Assembly (NCBI RefSeq): GCF_003711105.1
Contig: NZ_CP023865.1
Coordinates: 5,913,501-5,977,500 of the forward strand
Source of the DNA: Actinoplanes teichomyceticus ATCC 31121
GTDB taxonomy: Bacteria > Actinomycetota > Actinomycetes > Mycobacteriales > Micromonosporaceae
Length of the DNA stretch: 64,000 bases
Reading direction: 5' to 3'
Of the stretch, positions 1-8,451 are shown one piece after another. The notes below the pieces were generated by a model. That model was not told where the DNA came from. It saw only the letters and a program-made list of their open reading frames with translations, and made no database searches. The first letter of the stretch is position 1, and each line of letters opens with the position of its first letter. The translations under genes and the position numbers were made by a program.

Positions 1-837
1 TCGTGGATCGAGGACGAGTGCAGCCGATCGACCGTGAAAAACACCCTTGCCATGCTGGTCAGAGTGCTTGAACAGGCCGTGCGGGACGGTGTGGTTGATC
101 GCAATGTCGCGCGGGTGAGCGGCTGGCAACGCGCGTACCAGCAGGCCGAGGATGAGTTGGACGATCCGCGGTCGCTCGCGCTCCCGGGCTGGGAGGCGTT
201 GACATCTCTCGCTGATGCGCTGGTGGCTAGGTCGCACGACCACTTCACCGGATGGGGACACGTCGTCATGTTCGCGGGATGCACCGCGGCCCGCATCGGC
301 GAGGTATCCGGCGTCCGCGCCGGCGACATCGACCGGCGGACCTGGACATGGACCGTGCGGCGGCAGACCACGCCCGGCCCGGGTGGTCTGATCGACAAGG
401 GCACCAAGGGCAAACGCACCCGCAAGGTACCGATCATCGAAGAGGTCAGGCCGATGGTCACCGAGCGGCTGGACTCCGCGTCCGGCCCGGACACACGGCT
501 GTTCACCGGCCCGCGCGGCGGCCGGATCAGCACCGCCGTACTGCGCGACGCCACGCACTGGGACGAGGTGGTCACCGAACTGGGGTACGAGCACCTACGC
601 CGCCACGACCTGCGGCACACCGGCCTCACGTGGATGGCCGACGCCGGCGTCAAGGTGCACGTGCTGCGCGAGATCGCCGGGCACGGATCATTGAGCACGA
701 CACAGCGGTACCTGCACCCGGATCAGCGCTCGATCGACGCCGCGGGAGACGCGTTGAGTGCCCATTTGAAAGCCCCTCAGGCACGGATCACTCAGCACCA
801 CACAGCGATACCTGCACCCGGATCAGCGTTCAATTAA
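1..837 (+). CDS. Tyrosine recombinase / phage-type integrase, 5' end outside window
   Basis: Site-specific tyrosine recombinase of the kind that integrates phages, ICEs and genomic islands. The frame is open to base 1, so the N-terminal arm-binding and part of the core-binding domain lie outside the window; the GTG at 34 is probably internal. Counting from that GTG, the catalytic set is complete: Arg87 (AARIGE), a lysine-rich beta-hairpin near 122-131, His191-x-x-Arg194 (HDLRH), His217 (GHGS) and Tyr226 (QRYLHPD). The last 18 residues after about 249 are not integrase-like; they come from reading out of frame into a degenerate second copy of the gene's own 3' end (781-880). The fold and catalytic residues suggest activity, but the C-terminus is chimeric. 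The next gene (995-2185) converges on it. Confidence 0.9.
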   Translation, partial: SWIEDECSRSTVKNTLAMLVRVLEQAVRDGVVDRNVARVSGWQRAYQQAEDELDDPRSLALPGWEALTSLADALVARSHDHFTGWGHVVMFAGCTAARIGEVSGVRAGDIDRRTWTWTVRRQTTPGPGGLIDKGTKGKRTRKVPIIEEVRPMVTERLDSASGPDTRLFTGPRGGRISTAVLRDATHWDEVVTELGYEHLRRHDLRHTGLTWMADAGVKVHVLREIAGHGSLSTTQRYLHPDQRSIDAAGDALSAHLKAPQARITQHHTAIPAPGSAFN

Positions 838-913
838 CGAGGCCGGGCATGCCCTCAGCGCTCATCTAGGGGCTCCTCGGTCACAAAATGAGTTCCGCCT
901 TAAATGCGTTTGA
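781..913 (+). pseudogene. Degenerate duplicate of an integrase 3' end
   Basis: Bases 781-880 align with 681-780 without gaps, an exact 100-base offset, with about 26 mismatches by eye (roughly 74 percent identity). Read from 782, this copy encodes another integrase C-terminus with HGSLSTTQRYLHPDQ, including the catalytic tyrosine, and ends at TGA 911-913. Because 100 is not a multiple of three it lies out of frame with the upstream integrase, which stops inside it at 837. Mismatches are concentrated at third positions of the integrase frame, which suggests divergence as coding sequence in a related integrase rather than a recent local duplication. It is probably the scar of recombination between two related integrase genes. 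Confidence 0.75.
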
Positions 914-994
914 TCAAAGCATCGGCACCGGAACAATCGAAATGAGGGCTTCGAGCGGACAGTGACGCGCCGCTCGAAGCCTCCATGTCGTCTG

Positions 995-2185
995 CTAGGC
1001 GTCCTCGGGGTCTTCGGCGTCTTCCGTAGCGAGGAGAGTTTCGAGATCCGGCAGCCTCTTCATGTGCGAGTCCGACCTACCTCCGGCCAGAGTATTACCC
1101 TCCGTCATATCACGGCCGGAGGGCCACAGGAACTCTTCAAGCGAGTTGAGGCGCAAGCGCCGACTGCCAGCGTCGCTGGAATTTCGCACGCCCCTTGCGT
1201 AAAGTCCCGCAAGGTGCCCCTCTCGCGAAGGCCATCCCACAATCTTACCGGCATCTACGCTGAGCGACAGAACCTCGCCGACTAGCTTAGAAAATTCGCC
1301 AAGTCGTTCACCTACGCGGCTGGCCTCCTCGCGGTCGAATGGAAGGTCTTCCTGTCTCTTCGCAAGCGCCAAGAAGAGAGCATAAAAATCGACTTTCCTC
1401 GACCACCGCAAAGGGTTCGGCCAGTCTAATACCTGGTCCAACTGAGCCAGGACCCTCTCGAAGGTCCGTTCCGCACTTACGCGGTCAGGAAACTCGCTCT
1501 CGAAGTCTGCATAGAAGCTGTCCAGCTTATCTTTTTTATTCTGGACACCATACAAGGCAGCAACCGTCAGTTCGCTCACATACTCAATGTCAAGCATTCG
1601 CCTGAAATCATTGGCAGTGAAGAGCCCCGACCTCACCCAGAAGGATTTTTTGCTAAGCTCCGTAACACACGAGATAAAATCGCCCCAATATGTCGCTTGA
1701 CGCAACTCTTGGCGATTCAGCGCAACGTTGTTCCGGTTTAGTCGACCGAATATCTCGCGGACCTCTCCCTCACTGAGGGCGGGCAGAGAACGAACAACGA
1801 ACTTATAGCGAAAGAAGCGTTCCTTGACCAGGGGATCAAGATCACTGAATCTCTGCCCAGCAAGCTCCCCCGATTCCGTGCCCAAAGGGTAGAGATCATT
1901 GATGAACTCAAGGCACGCCCGTATTCTTTGCTGACCGTCAACTACGACATGCGTTTCACTCGCATCCGCGGAAACGGTCGTCTGAAGGTACAACTCAGGT
2001 ACGGGGTATCCACGAAGGATGCTGTCGATCAGGTACGCCTTTTGAGCCTCTTGCCACACTGGGTTTCGCTGGAAGGGCGGCTCCATCTCAAGCTCATCTG
2101 ATTGGAGTCGCTTCCAGAACCAAGCGACTGTTTGCTGGGTAGCGTCCAAAAATCGCGCATTAGGGACAGATGGTACGGGGTTCAC
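995..2185 (-). CDS. DUF262 (GmrSD/ParB-like nuclease fold) protein
   Basis: A 396-residue stand-alone DUF262 protein. DUF262 has a ParB-like fold and occurs in GmrSD-type modification-dependent restriction enzymes and in the phosphorothioate-dependent SspE, where it handles NTP and senses modified DNA. Visible signatures are FQRNPVW at about 38-44, VVDGQQR at about 81-87 (the ParB-like D-G-x-x-R) and an I-F-x-R-L-N segment near 168 followed by the family's L-N-x-Q-E-L-R. No DUF1524/HNH nuclease domain follows; the tail is short and acidic. It starts at a GTG that overlaps the stop of the upstream nucleotidyltransferase (GTGA), so the two are almost certainly co-translated. Next to an integrase this looks like a defence or addiction cargo pair. 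The function is inference. Confidence 0.75.
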   Translation of the reverse strand: MNPVPSVPNARFLDATQQTVAWFWKRLQSDELEMEPPFQRNPVWQEAQKAYLIDSILRGYPVPELYLQTTVSADASETHVVVDGQQRIRACLEFINDLYPLGTESGELAGQRFSDLDPLVKERFFRYKFVVRSLPALSEGEVREIFGRLNRNNVALNRQELRQATYWGDFISCVTELSKKSFWVRSGLFTANDFRRMLDIEYVSELTVAALYGVQNKKDKLDSFYADFESEFPDRVSAERTFERVLAQLDQVLDWPNPLRWSRKVDFYALFLALAKRQEDLPFDREEASRVGERLGEFSKLVGEVLSLSVDAGKIVGWPSREGHLAGLYARGVRNSSDAGSRRLRLNSLEEFLWPSGRDMTEGNTLAGGRSDSHMKRLPDLETLLATEDAEDPEDA

Positions 2186-2835
2186 CGCAACTCCTCTGGC
2201 GATATAGCGTCATCCTTCAAGGACAGATTCGCCGACGCCTCGCCATCGGCTATCGTGGTAAGCAGGTTCTCGCGAAGCGCCTTAATGCCTCGCACTTGAT
2301 ACTCTCGTAGGGATTCAAAATCTCGATATATCCGCGTTTTCACAGAATGCCCTTCCGTGGGCGGCCTATTCCCAGCCCTATTGAGGGCAGTTGACCACTG
2401 CGGACCAAAATCGAGACGGGAAAGAATGTCATTTGTGGCAATTGTTCCGTCAAAGACCAGTGATCTACGGTGCTGCTCTAGCTGGGCCGCCTTCCGCTTG
2501 CTCATGGGCTGCGCAGGCCATGATCGCAGAGCTCTCCACGCTTCATCGAAATGTCGGGCACTAATGACTGCAACGTCAATGTCCGATCCAGGGTGAAATT
2601 CTGAGAATCCCTTGGTTGGATTAAGACTATATCGAGTGCAGGCGCTACCTACAACAATTAGGCTATAGGGGTCCACTTCTAAATCTTTGGCCAAATGCGA
2701 CTTCCAGTCAATATACAAACTACGCGTGCGAAAAATCCAAGGAACAGTATCGAGCACGGCGTGACTCGCAAAATTCTCGGGATTCACCGTCTTGAGCCAC
2801 TGGATTAAGTCCGCCGCACCTGGACTCCCGTTCAC
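2182..2835 (-). CDS. MNT/Pol-beta-type nucleotidyltransferase
   Basis: A small nucleotidyltransferase of about 217 residues. It has the Pol-beta superfamily signature: GS at 63-64 (VVGSACTRYSLN), then HPGSDIDVAV with the D-x-D metal ligands at 85 and 87. I chose the GTG at 2835 because AAGGGG lies 6-8 bases upstream; the longer open frame up to 3117 would add about 94 residues with no ribosome site and an odd Gly/Arg-rich composition. The predicted role is transfer of a nucleotide to protein, RNA or a small molecule; the acceptor is unknown. Its stop overlaps the start of the DUF262 gene. NTases are frequent components of toxin-antitoxin and phage-defence modules, which fits this context, but I know of no named system with exactly this pair. 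Confidence 0.7.
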   Translation of the reverse strand: MNGSPGAADLIQWLKTVNPENFASHAVLDTVPWIFRTRSLYIDWKSHLAKDLEVDPYSLIVVGSACTRYSLNPTKGFSEFHPGSDIDVAVISARHFDEAWRALRSWPAQPMSKRKAAQLEQHRRSLVFDGTIATNDILSRLDFGPQWSTALNRAGNRPPTEGHSVKTRIYRDFESLREYQVRGIKALRENLLTTIADGEASANLSLKDDAISPEELR

Positions 2836-3115
2836 ACTCACCCCCTTGAAAGGCGTTCTCTCCTCGGACAACGGTCCAGGAGGTCCGTATAGAACTCTAT
2901 CCCTGAAGGGCATCGGGAGGCCGGCAGCTCGAAACCCTTCGACTTTGTAGACACAGCGAGGGCACGCTGGCAGCCAGCCGCGGGCCGCGGACCGCGGGAG
3001 GCAAGGGGACGGAGCAATACCGAGCCCTCGATCTCGCCGAAAGCCCTCTTGCGGTCCCCAAACGGTCCCCAACTCCAAGCCGTCTAGTAGGACTATGAGG
3101 ATCACGGTAGATACC
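2836..3115. other. Leader/intergenic region of the NTase-DUF262 pair
   Basis: There is no convincing gene here. The stretch contains a GC palindrome cluster near 2980-3000 (CCGCGG repeated three times) and two close direct copies of CGGTCCCCAA around 3053-3072. Any promoter of the NTase-DUF262 pair must lie here; I could not find a clear -35/-10 pair. Confidence 0.4.
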
Positions 3116-3163
3116 AAGAAGGGCCGCTTACCAGGATATTTACCCAGGTAAGCGGCCCTTCTT
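3116..3163. terminator. Bidirectional hairpin between tRNA-Pro and the NTase operon
   Basis: A near-perfect 17-bp inverted repeat (3116-3132 with 3147-3163) encloses a 14-base loop. It lies 6 bases beyond the 3' end of tRNA-Pro, so it can end the tRNA transcript, and it would insulate the NTase operon from the other side. The arms end in AAGAA/TTCTT, which gives a short U run in either direction. Confidence 0.8.
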
Positions 3164-3168
3164 GATCG

Positions 3169-3242
<74 letters not shown>

Positions 3243-3294
3243 ATCCCGCGCCGAACCTCAGCCCCGCGCGACATCTCCTACAGACTACCAACCC

Positions 3295-4737
3295 TCACCC
3301 GTGGGCTTTTCCGCGACCCCCCGGCCCGGTCTTCTTCCGGGGCTTGACCGACAGCTCGATCGGGGTGCCCTCGAAGCCGAACTCCTCGCGCAGCTTGCGT
3401 TCGATGAACCGGAGGTATCCGGCGTCGAACGGGCCCGTGGTGAACAGCACGAACCGGGGCGGAGCGACGCCCGCCTGGGTGGCGAACAGCGCGCGGGGGG
3501 CGCGGCCGCCGCGGACCGGGTGGGGGGTGGCCTGGGTGAGGGCGGTCAGCCACTGGTTCAGGGCGCCGGTGGGGATGCGCTTCTCCCACGAGGCCAGCGC
3601 GCGGCGGATCGCCGGGGCCAGCTTGTCGACGGCGCGACCGGTTTTCGCGGAGATGTTGACCCGGACCGCCCAGGTCACCCGTTTGAGGTCGCGGTCAATC
3701 TCCTTGTCCAGGTAGAACCGGCGGTCGGCGTCGACCAGGTCCCACTTGTTGAAGGCGATCACCAGGGCGCGACCGGCCTCGATCACCTGGGTGATCACAC
3801 GCTGGTCCTGCTCGCTGATCACTTCGCCGGCGTCGAGCAGCACGACGGCGACCTCGGCCGCCTCGACCGCGCCGGCGGTGCGCAGGGACGCGTAGTACTC
3901 GGTGCCGGAGGCCTGGTGGACCCGCTTGCGCAGGCCGGCCGTGTCGACCAGCTGCCAGAGCTCGCCGTCCATCTCGACGAGGCTGTCGACCGGGTCCACC
4001 GTCGTACCGGCGACCGAGTCGACGACCGCGCGCTCCTCCTGGGCGAGCCGGTTGAGCAGGCTGGACTTGCCGACGTTGGGGCGGCCGACCAGGGCGATCC
4101 GGCGCGGGCCGCGGGGACCCCCCTCGACGACCGGCGGGGTCGGCGGCAGCGCGGCCAGGATGTCGTCGAGCAGGTCGCCGGAGCCGCGGCCGTGCAACGC
4201 GGAGATCGGGTGCGGCTCGCCGAGGCCGAGCGACCACAGCGACACGGCCTCGAGCTCGAGATTCTGGTTGTCGGCCTTGTTGGCGATCAGGATGACCGGC
4301 TTGTGGCTGCGGCGCAGCATCTTGACCGCGGCCTCGTCGACGTCGGTGGCGCCCACGGTCACGTCGACGACGAAGATCACCACGTCGGCGGTCTGCACCG
4401 CGATCTCCGCCTGGGCGGCGATCGCGGCAGCGCGGTCCTTGGCGTCCGGTTCCCAGCCGCCGGTGTCGACGACGGTGAACCGCCGCCCGTTCCACTGCGC
4501 GTCGTAGGGCACCCGGTCCCGGGTCACCCCGGGCACGTCCTCGACGACCGCCTGGCGGCGGCCGATGATGCGGTTGACCAGCGTCGACTTGCCGACGTTG
4601 GGGCGGCCGACGACGGCGACCACCGGCACCGGACCGGAGAAGGACTCCTCGGCCGACGGGTCGGCGGAGGAATCGGCGGCGAAATCGAACCCGCCCTCGA
4701 AATCGTTGACGTCGAGGCCGGCGGGAAACTCAGTCAC
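3295..4737 (-). CDS. der: Ribosome-assembly GTPase Der (EngA)
   Basis: A double-GTPase needed for 50S subunit maturation. There are two G domains in tandem, each with the P-loop GRPNVGKS (first at about 44-51, second near 217), followed by a KH-like C-terminal domain and a basic tail ending GRGKAHG. Switch and specificity motifs are present (DTGGW and NKAD in domain 1, DTAGLRKR and NKWD in domain 2). An N-terminal extension of about 37 acidic residues is typical of actinobacterial Der. The GTG start overlaps the cmk stop (GTGA), with AAGG about 8 bases upstream. The order cmk-der downstream of scpA-scpB-rluB is conserved in actinobacteria, although here about 16 kb of other genes separates rluB from cmk. 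Confidence 0.97.
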   Translation of the reverse strand: MTEFPAGLDVNDFEGGFDFAADSSADPSAEESFSGPVPVVAVVGRPNVGKSTLVNRIIGRRQAVVEDVPGVTRDRVPYDAQWNGRRFTVVDTGGWEPDAKDRAAAIAAQAEIAVQTADVVIFVVDVTVGATDVDEAAVKMLRRSHKPVILIANKADNQNLELEAVSLWSLGLGEPHPISALHGRGSGDLLDDILAALPPTPPVVEGGPRGPRRIALVGRPNVGKSSLLNRLAQEERAVVDSVAGTTVDPVDSLVEMDGELWQLVDTAGLRKRVHQASGTEYYASLRTAGAVEAAEVAVVLLDAGEVISEQDQRVITQVIEAGRALVIAFNKWDLVDADRRFYLDKEIDRDLKRVTWAVRVNISAKTGRAVDKLAPAIRRALASWEKRIPTGALNQWLTALTQATPHPVRGGRAPRALFATQAGVAPPRFVLFTTGPFDAGYLRFIERKLREEFGFEGTPIELSVKPRKKTGPGGRGKAHG

Positions 4738-5414
4738 TTACTTACCTTGCTGTCGAGCAGAGTCAAAAGGTGCTGCACGACCTCGTCGATACCCATTCCG
4801 GTGGTGTCCACCTCGATGGCGTCGGAGGCCTGGCGCAGCGGGTCGGTGGCGCGGCTGGAGTCCAGCCTGTCGCGGCGCGCCAGGTCCGCCTCCGTCGCCG
4901 CGACGTCGGTGGCGTCCTCGGCGCTGCGCCGGGCGGCGCGGGCGGCGGCCGAAGCGGTCAGATAAACCTTCAGATCGGCGTCCGGGGCGACCACCGAGGC
5001 GATGTCCCGGCCCTCCACGATGATCCGCGGGTGCGACGTGATGATCGCCCGCTGCAAGGCGACCAGGTGCTTGCGCACCGCCGGCACCGCGGCGACCGCG
5101 GAGACCGCGCCGGTCACCTCGGGTCCCCGGATCGGCGCGTCGACGTTCGTTCCGTTCGCGGCGAAATGCGGCGCCGCCGGATCAGTGCCGATGGACAACT
5201 CGGTCTCCAGGGCGATCTTCGCGATCGCGTCCGGATCGGTCAGGTCCACGCCCGCCTGCAGCACCGCCCAGGTCACCGCGCGGTACATCGCGCCGGTGTC
5301 CAGGTAGACCCCGTCGACCGCGGTCGCCAGGCGCCGGGAGACGGTGGATTTGCCCGAGCCGGACGGGCCGTCGACCGCGACGACGCACCTGGCCGGCCGT
5401 ACCTCTAGCGCCAC
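4734..5414 (-). CDS. cmk: Cytidylate kinase
   Basis: Phosphorylates CMP and dCMP with ATP in the cytoplasm, for nucleotide salvage and synthesis. It has 226 residues, with the P-loop GPSGSGKS at 16-23, the substrate region [12 protein letters not shown] and the GRDIASVV motif typical of the bacterial CMP kinase family. The start is the GTG at 5414, preceded at 6 bases by a perfect AGGAGG; the longer open frame to 5498 has no supporting site and is out of family length. It overlaps der by four bases and is translationally coupled to it. Upstream lies a repeat-rich non-coding stretch that must contain the promoter. Confidence 0.96.
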   Translation of the reverse strand: MALEVRPARCVVAVDGPSGSGKSTVSRRLATAVDGVYLDTGAMYRAVTWAVLQAGVDLTDPDAIAKIALETELSIGTDPAAPHFAANGTNVDAPIRGPEVTGAVSAVAAVPAVRKHLVALQRAIITSHPRIIVEGRDIASVVAPDADLKVYLTASAAARAARRSAEDATDVAATEADLARRDRLDSSRATDPLRQASDAIEVDTTGMGIDEVVQHLLTLLDSKVSK

Positions 5415-6006
5415 CGTTCCTCCTGACGTCCCACGGCAACAACCCTCCCATTGTGCCCGCCCCCGCGGCGCCCGGCGAACCTGGGGCACCTCCGCCACCT
5501 GCGGGAGATCACCACGGCCCGCTCACCCAGCGTCGACACCGCGCGCCGGGACCGCGTGCTCCGCCTCGCACCCGGGAAACCGCCGCGCCGCCGGGACCGC
5601 GAGCTCCGCATCACACCCGGGAAACCGCCGGGACCGCGAGCTCCGCATCACAGCCGGGAAACCGCCGGGACCGCGAGCTCCGCATCACAGCCGGGAAACC
5701 GCCGGGACCGCGAGCTCCCGCTCGCACCCCGGAAACCGCCGCGCCGCCGGAACCGCACACTCCCGCTCCCACGCGGGAAGCCGCGGGACCGCGGGCTCCC
5801 GCTCGTACCGAAAAATCGGCCGCCGGCCGCGCCGCTCGCGCCGTCGGCGGCGCCGCTCGCGCCGTCGGCGGCGGCGGCGCGGAAGAATCACCGCACCGCT
5901 TGCGGCCGCTGCCGGTCGGCGCTCCTTCCCCGGTACGACCTGCCCCTCCCCCGCCCACGACCACGCCGGCGTGGCACCGGGCCGCCACCCTGGTCACCGT
6001 GAGCCG
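5415..6006. other. Gene-free, repeat-rich intergenic region
   Basis: 592 bases without a supportable gene. Open frames on both strands are Arg/Pro/Gly-rich artefacts of base composition. It contains the 37/45-bp tandem array (5548-5820) and a 21-bp direct repeat present twice at 5829 and 5850. It also has to carry the promoter of cmk-der. Confidence 0.7.
5548..5820. repeat. Seven-unit tandem repeat, 37/45-bp period
   Basis: Units begin with GGGACCGCG at 5548, 5593, 5630, 5667, 5704, 5749 and 5785, giving spacings of 45, 37, 37, 37, 45 and 36 bases. The 45-base units are the 37-base unit plus the 8-mer GCCGCGCC. The central units are almost identical and each carries GAGCTC and CGGGAAACCG; the outer units are more diverged. 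There are no unique spacers, so it is not a CRISPR array. Confidence 0.9.
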
Positions 6007-6354
6007 ATGAGACTGGTGGCCACCACGATCAGCTCCCCGGATCCGCGCCGGCTGGCCGATTTCTACGCGCGGCTGCTCGACCTGCCGGTGACGCTGGCGC
6101 AGGACGGCTGGGTGGAGCTGACGGGCCTGTCGTTCCCCGCCGAGCCGGACCACGAGCCCCCGGTGTGGCCGGGCCGACCGGCCGCGGATGCAGATGCACC
6201 TGGACATCGAGGGTCGACGACCTGGAAGCCGGGGTGGCGCGGGCCGTGGGGCTGGGCGCCGCCGTCGCCGGGTGCCAGCCGCAGGACGACGTCCGGGTGT
6301 GCCTCGACCCGGACGGCCATCCGTTCCGCCTGTTCGTCCGGAACCGATCCACCA
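6007..6354 (+). pseudogene. VOC/glyoxalase-like protein, broken by two frameshifts
   Basis: From ATG 6007 the first 55 or so residues read as a VOC (glyoxalase/bleomycin-resistance fold) domain: ISSPDPRRLADFYARLLDLP, then the strand VWPG. The match then moves to the second frame (MQMHLDIE, from 6188) and again to the third (VDDLEAGVARAVGLGA through DPDGHPFRLFV, ending about 6337). Both shifts fit a one-base insertion, near 6187 in GCGGATG and near 6213 in GAGGGTC. Joined, the three pieces make one ordinary-length VOC protein of about 115 residues. It is either a recent pseudogene or two sequencing errors in G runs. Confidence 0.75.
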
Positions 6355-6790
6355 CCGGGCCGGACACGCCGACCGGGCGGCCCGCGTCACCCCGGGCGGG
6401 CGGCGAAGCCGTCGAGGGTGGGCTCCAGCCCGAACGTGCACGTGTCGCCCGGCGCCGCATGGCCGCGCCCGGCCGCGGTGTCCAGGCGGGTGCGGACGTA
6501 CCGGAAATTCTTTCCCGCCGCGTGCGCCTCGGGCATCGCCCGGTCGAGTGCCTCGCTGGACAGCCGCCGGTTCAGGGGGATCTGCGCGGCGGGCCGAACG
6601 CGCCGCCCGGCACGTGGATGCAGACGGTCGCCGCGATCGGCCTGCTCCCGACGACGGATACATCGTCACCGGCGGCGGGCAGGGCGGCTTCTTCACCCGC
6701 GACGGCGACGGCGAGGTGACCGGCGCCGACCTGGCCGGGCGGCCGTTGCGCCGGGTCCGGCCGACCGCCCGCTGCCGCCTATCGGATCGG
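6355..6790. other. No convincing gene
   Basis: A GC-rich stretch between the VOC pseudogene and the acetyltransferase. The only hint is a minus-strand frame ending at a stop at 6387-6389 whose last 60 or so residues look protein-like (an Ala/Arg-rich helix, then CTFGLEPTLDGF). It breaks upstream and matches no family I recognise, so I treat it as a possible gene remnant. Confidence 0.35.
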
Positions 6791-7330
6791 TCACCAGACG
6801 TCGCCGTCGCGCCAGTCGCAGATCAGCAGGTCCCGCTCGTCGAGCGCGGCCCCGCCGGGAACCGGGCGGACCATGGTGCTGTCGTCGTCGTCCTCGGTGC
6901 GGGTGACGCCGTCCGGGGCGAGCACCGCGGTGCCGCCCCGCCAGACCCGCCAGCCACGGGACACGTAGAGCGCGCGGCCGGCGGCCGAGGCGGACAGCGC
7001 GCCGAGGGCGTAGCCGTGGTCGATGATCCGTTCCGCCTCGGTCATCACCGCGGTGGCGAACCCGCGGCGGCGGTGCGCCGGGTGCACCGCGACCGCCTCG
7101 ACGTACCCGCACCGCACCGACCGGCCCCGGTGCAGCAGGTGCCGGCGCACCACCGCGCCGTGGGCGATCATCGTGCCGTCCACGGTGATCAGGACGTGCA
7201 GGCCGCCGAGCGTGTGCTCCCAGTCGTGGTCGTCGAAATGGCCGGCGAAGGCTTCGTCGAGCAGGCCCCGCAGGCGGGTGCGGTCACCCGGCGTGAGGTC
7301 GGCGGTGGCCACCGTGCGTACGACAGTCAT
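6791..7330 (-). CDS. AAC(2')-I-like aminoglycoside 2'-N-acetyltransferase
   Basis: A GNAT-fold enzyme of 179 residues, the length of mycobacterial AAC(2')-Ic, which it resembles along its whole length. Matching segments include DWEHTLGGLH at about 36-45, RCGYVEAVAV at 73-82, the acetyl-CoA loop RRRGFA at 87-92, GALSAS at 110-115, YVSRGW and the terminal CDWRDGDVW. In the family the C-terminal Asp/Trp region helps bind the aminoglycoside. The reaction is acetyl-CoA plus a 2'-amino aminoglycoside; the natural substrate in mycobacteria may be different. The ATG at 7330 is the only start that gives family length. It is divergent from the DMT exporter. Expression and resistance are not shown by sequence. 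Confidence 0.88.
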   Translation of the reverse strand: MTVVRTVATADLTPGDRTRLRGLLDEAFAGHFDDHDWEHTLGGLHVLITVDGTMIAHGAVVRRHLLHRGRSVRCGYVEAVAVHPAHRRRGFATAVMTEAERIIDHGYALGALSASAAGRALYVSRGWRVWRGGTAVLAPDGVTRTEDDDDSTMVRPVPGGAALDERDLLICDWRDGDVW

Positions 7331-7451
7331 GCCGCATGATCCCAGGACCGGGCGGCGTTCCCGCGGATCGCCACGGCCGATTCCGGGTACGCCGGGCCGG
7401 GCCCCGACCGTGCGGCGGCGGCCGAACCGTCCGCCCTCTACCGTGACCCCC

Positions 7452-8345
7452 ATGTCCCTCACCACCGTCCCCGACGACCGTGTCCGCCCGCCCCTGACCG
7501 TGGTCGCCGCCGTCGTGGTCACCGTCACCGCCTGGGCCTCCGCGTTCGTCGCGATCCGGGCCGTGCACGCGCACTTCGCCGCCGGCCCGCTGGCGCTGGG
7601 CCGCCTCGCCGCCGGCGCGCTCGCGCTGACCGCCGCCGTGCTCGTCACCCGCACCTGGGTCCGGCCCACCGCGCGGGAGTGGGCGCTGGTGACCGGCTGC
7701 GGCGTGGTCTGGTTCGGCGTCTACAACGTCGCCCTGAACGCGGCCGAGCAGCGGCTGGATGCCGGCACGTCGGCCATGCTCGTCAACGTCGGTCCGATTC
7801 TGATCGCGCTGATGGCGGGCGCGTTCCTCAATGAGGGCTTCCCGCGGGGTCTGCTGGCCGGCGCCGGTGTGGCCTTCTCGGGCGTGCTGCTGATCGGTCT
7901 GGCCGGGCGGGGCGGCAGTGCCGCCGACCCGCTCGGCGTGGCGCTCTGCCTGCTCTCCGCGGCTGCCTGGGCGGTCGGTGTCACCCTGCAGAAGCCGGCG
8001 CTGCGCCGCCTGCCCGCCCTGCAGGTCACGCAGATGGCCTGCACCACCGGCATGATCGTCACGCTGCCGTTCGCCGGCGGCCTGCTCGCCGATCTGCGGT
8101 CCGCCCCGGCCGGCTCCGTCGCCGGGGTGGTCTACCTGGGCGTGGTGCCGACCGCGCTCGCCTTCGGCACCTGGGCGTACGCCCTGTCCCGGATGAACGC
8201 CGGCCGGCTGGGCGTGACCACCTATCTGGTGCCACCGCTGACCATCCTGCTCGCCTGGCCGCTGCTGTCCGAAACACCCCACGTGCTCGCCGGCGCCGGT
8301 GGCGTCGTGGCGCTGGCCGGCGTCGCCCTGGCCCGCCGCCGCTGA
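7452..8345 (+). CDS. EamA/DMT-family transporter
   Basis: An inner-membrane permease of 297 residues with ten predicted helices in two EamA repeats of about 140 residues. It belongs to the drug/metabolite transporter superfamily (RhaT/YdcZ-like exporters); the substrate cannot be read from sequence. The N-terminal helix begins near residue 17 (VVAAVVVTVTAWASAF). Proline/glycine-bounded hydrophobic segments repeat evenly to the end, and a short ARRR tail faces the cytoplasm by the positive-inside rule. The start at ATG 7452 follows a stretch without hydrophobic content. It is divergent from the AAC(2')-like gene. Confidence 0.9.
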   Translation: MSLTTVPDDRVRPPLTVVAAVVVTVTAWASAFVAIRAVHAHFAAGPLALGRLAAGALALTAAVLVTRTWVRPTAREWALVTGCGVVWFGVYNVALNAAEQRLDAGTSAMLVNVGPILIALMAGAFLNEGFPRGLLAGAGVAFSGVLLIGLAGRGGSAADPLGVALCLLSAAAWAVGVTLQKPALRRLPALQVTQMACTTGMIVTLPFAGGLLADLRSAPAGSVAGVVYLGVVPTALAFGTWAYALSRMNAGRLGVTTYLVPPLTILLAWPLLSETPHVLAGAGGVVALAGVALARRR

Positions 8346-8451
8346 ACGCGGCCACCCGGCGACCGAAACCGCCCGGCGACCGGAGCCGTCAGGTGGTTGG
8401 AGCCATGAGTGGGGCCGTCAGGAGGTCGGGGCTATCAGGCGGCCGGAGCCG

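Noticed and set aside
838..994. Copy of the tRNA-Pro 3' end near the integrase as attachment site
   Set aside because: I looked for a second copy of the tRNA end between the integrase and the DUF262 gene and found none; only an element end outside the window would show it.
2836..3117. Longer N-terminus of the nucleotidyltransferase
   Set aside because: The extension lacks a ribosome site and is Arg/Pro-rich; a GTG at 2835 has AAGGGG at good spacing.
5548..5820. Possible CRISPR array upstream of cmk
   Set aside because: The units are contiguous with at most an 8-base insertion, there are no unique spacers, and no cas gene is near.
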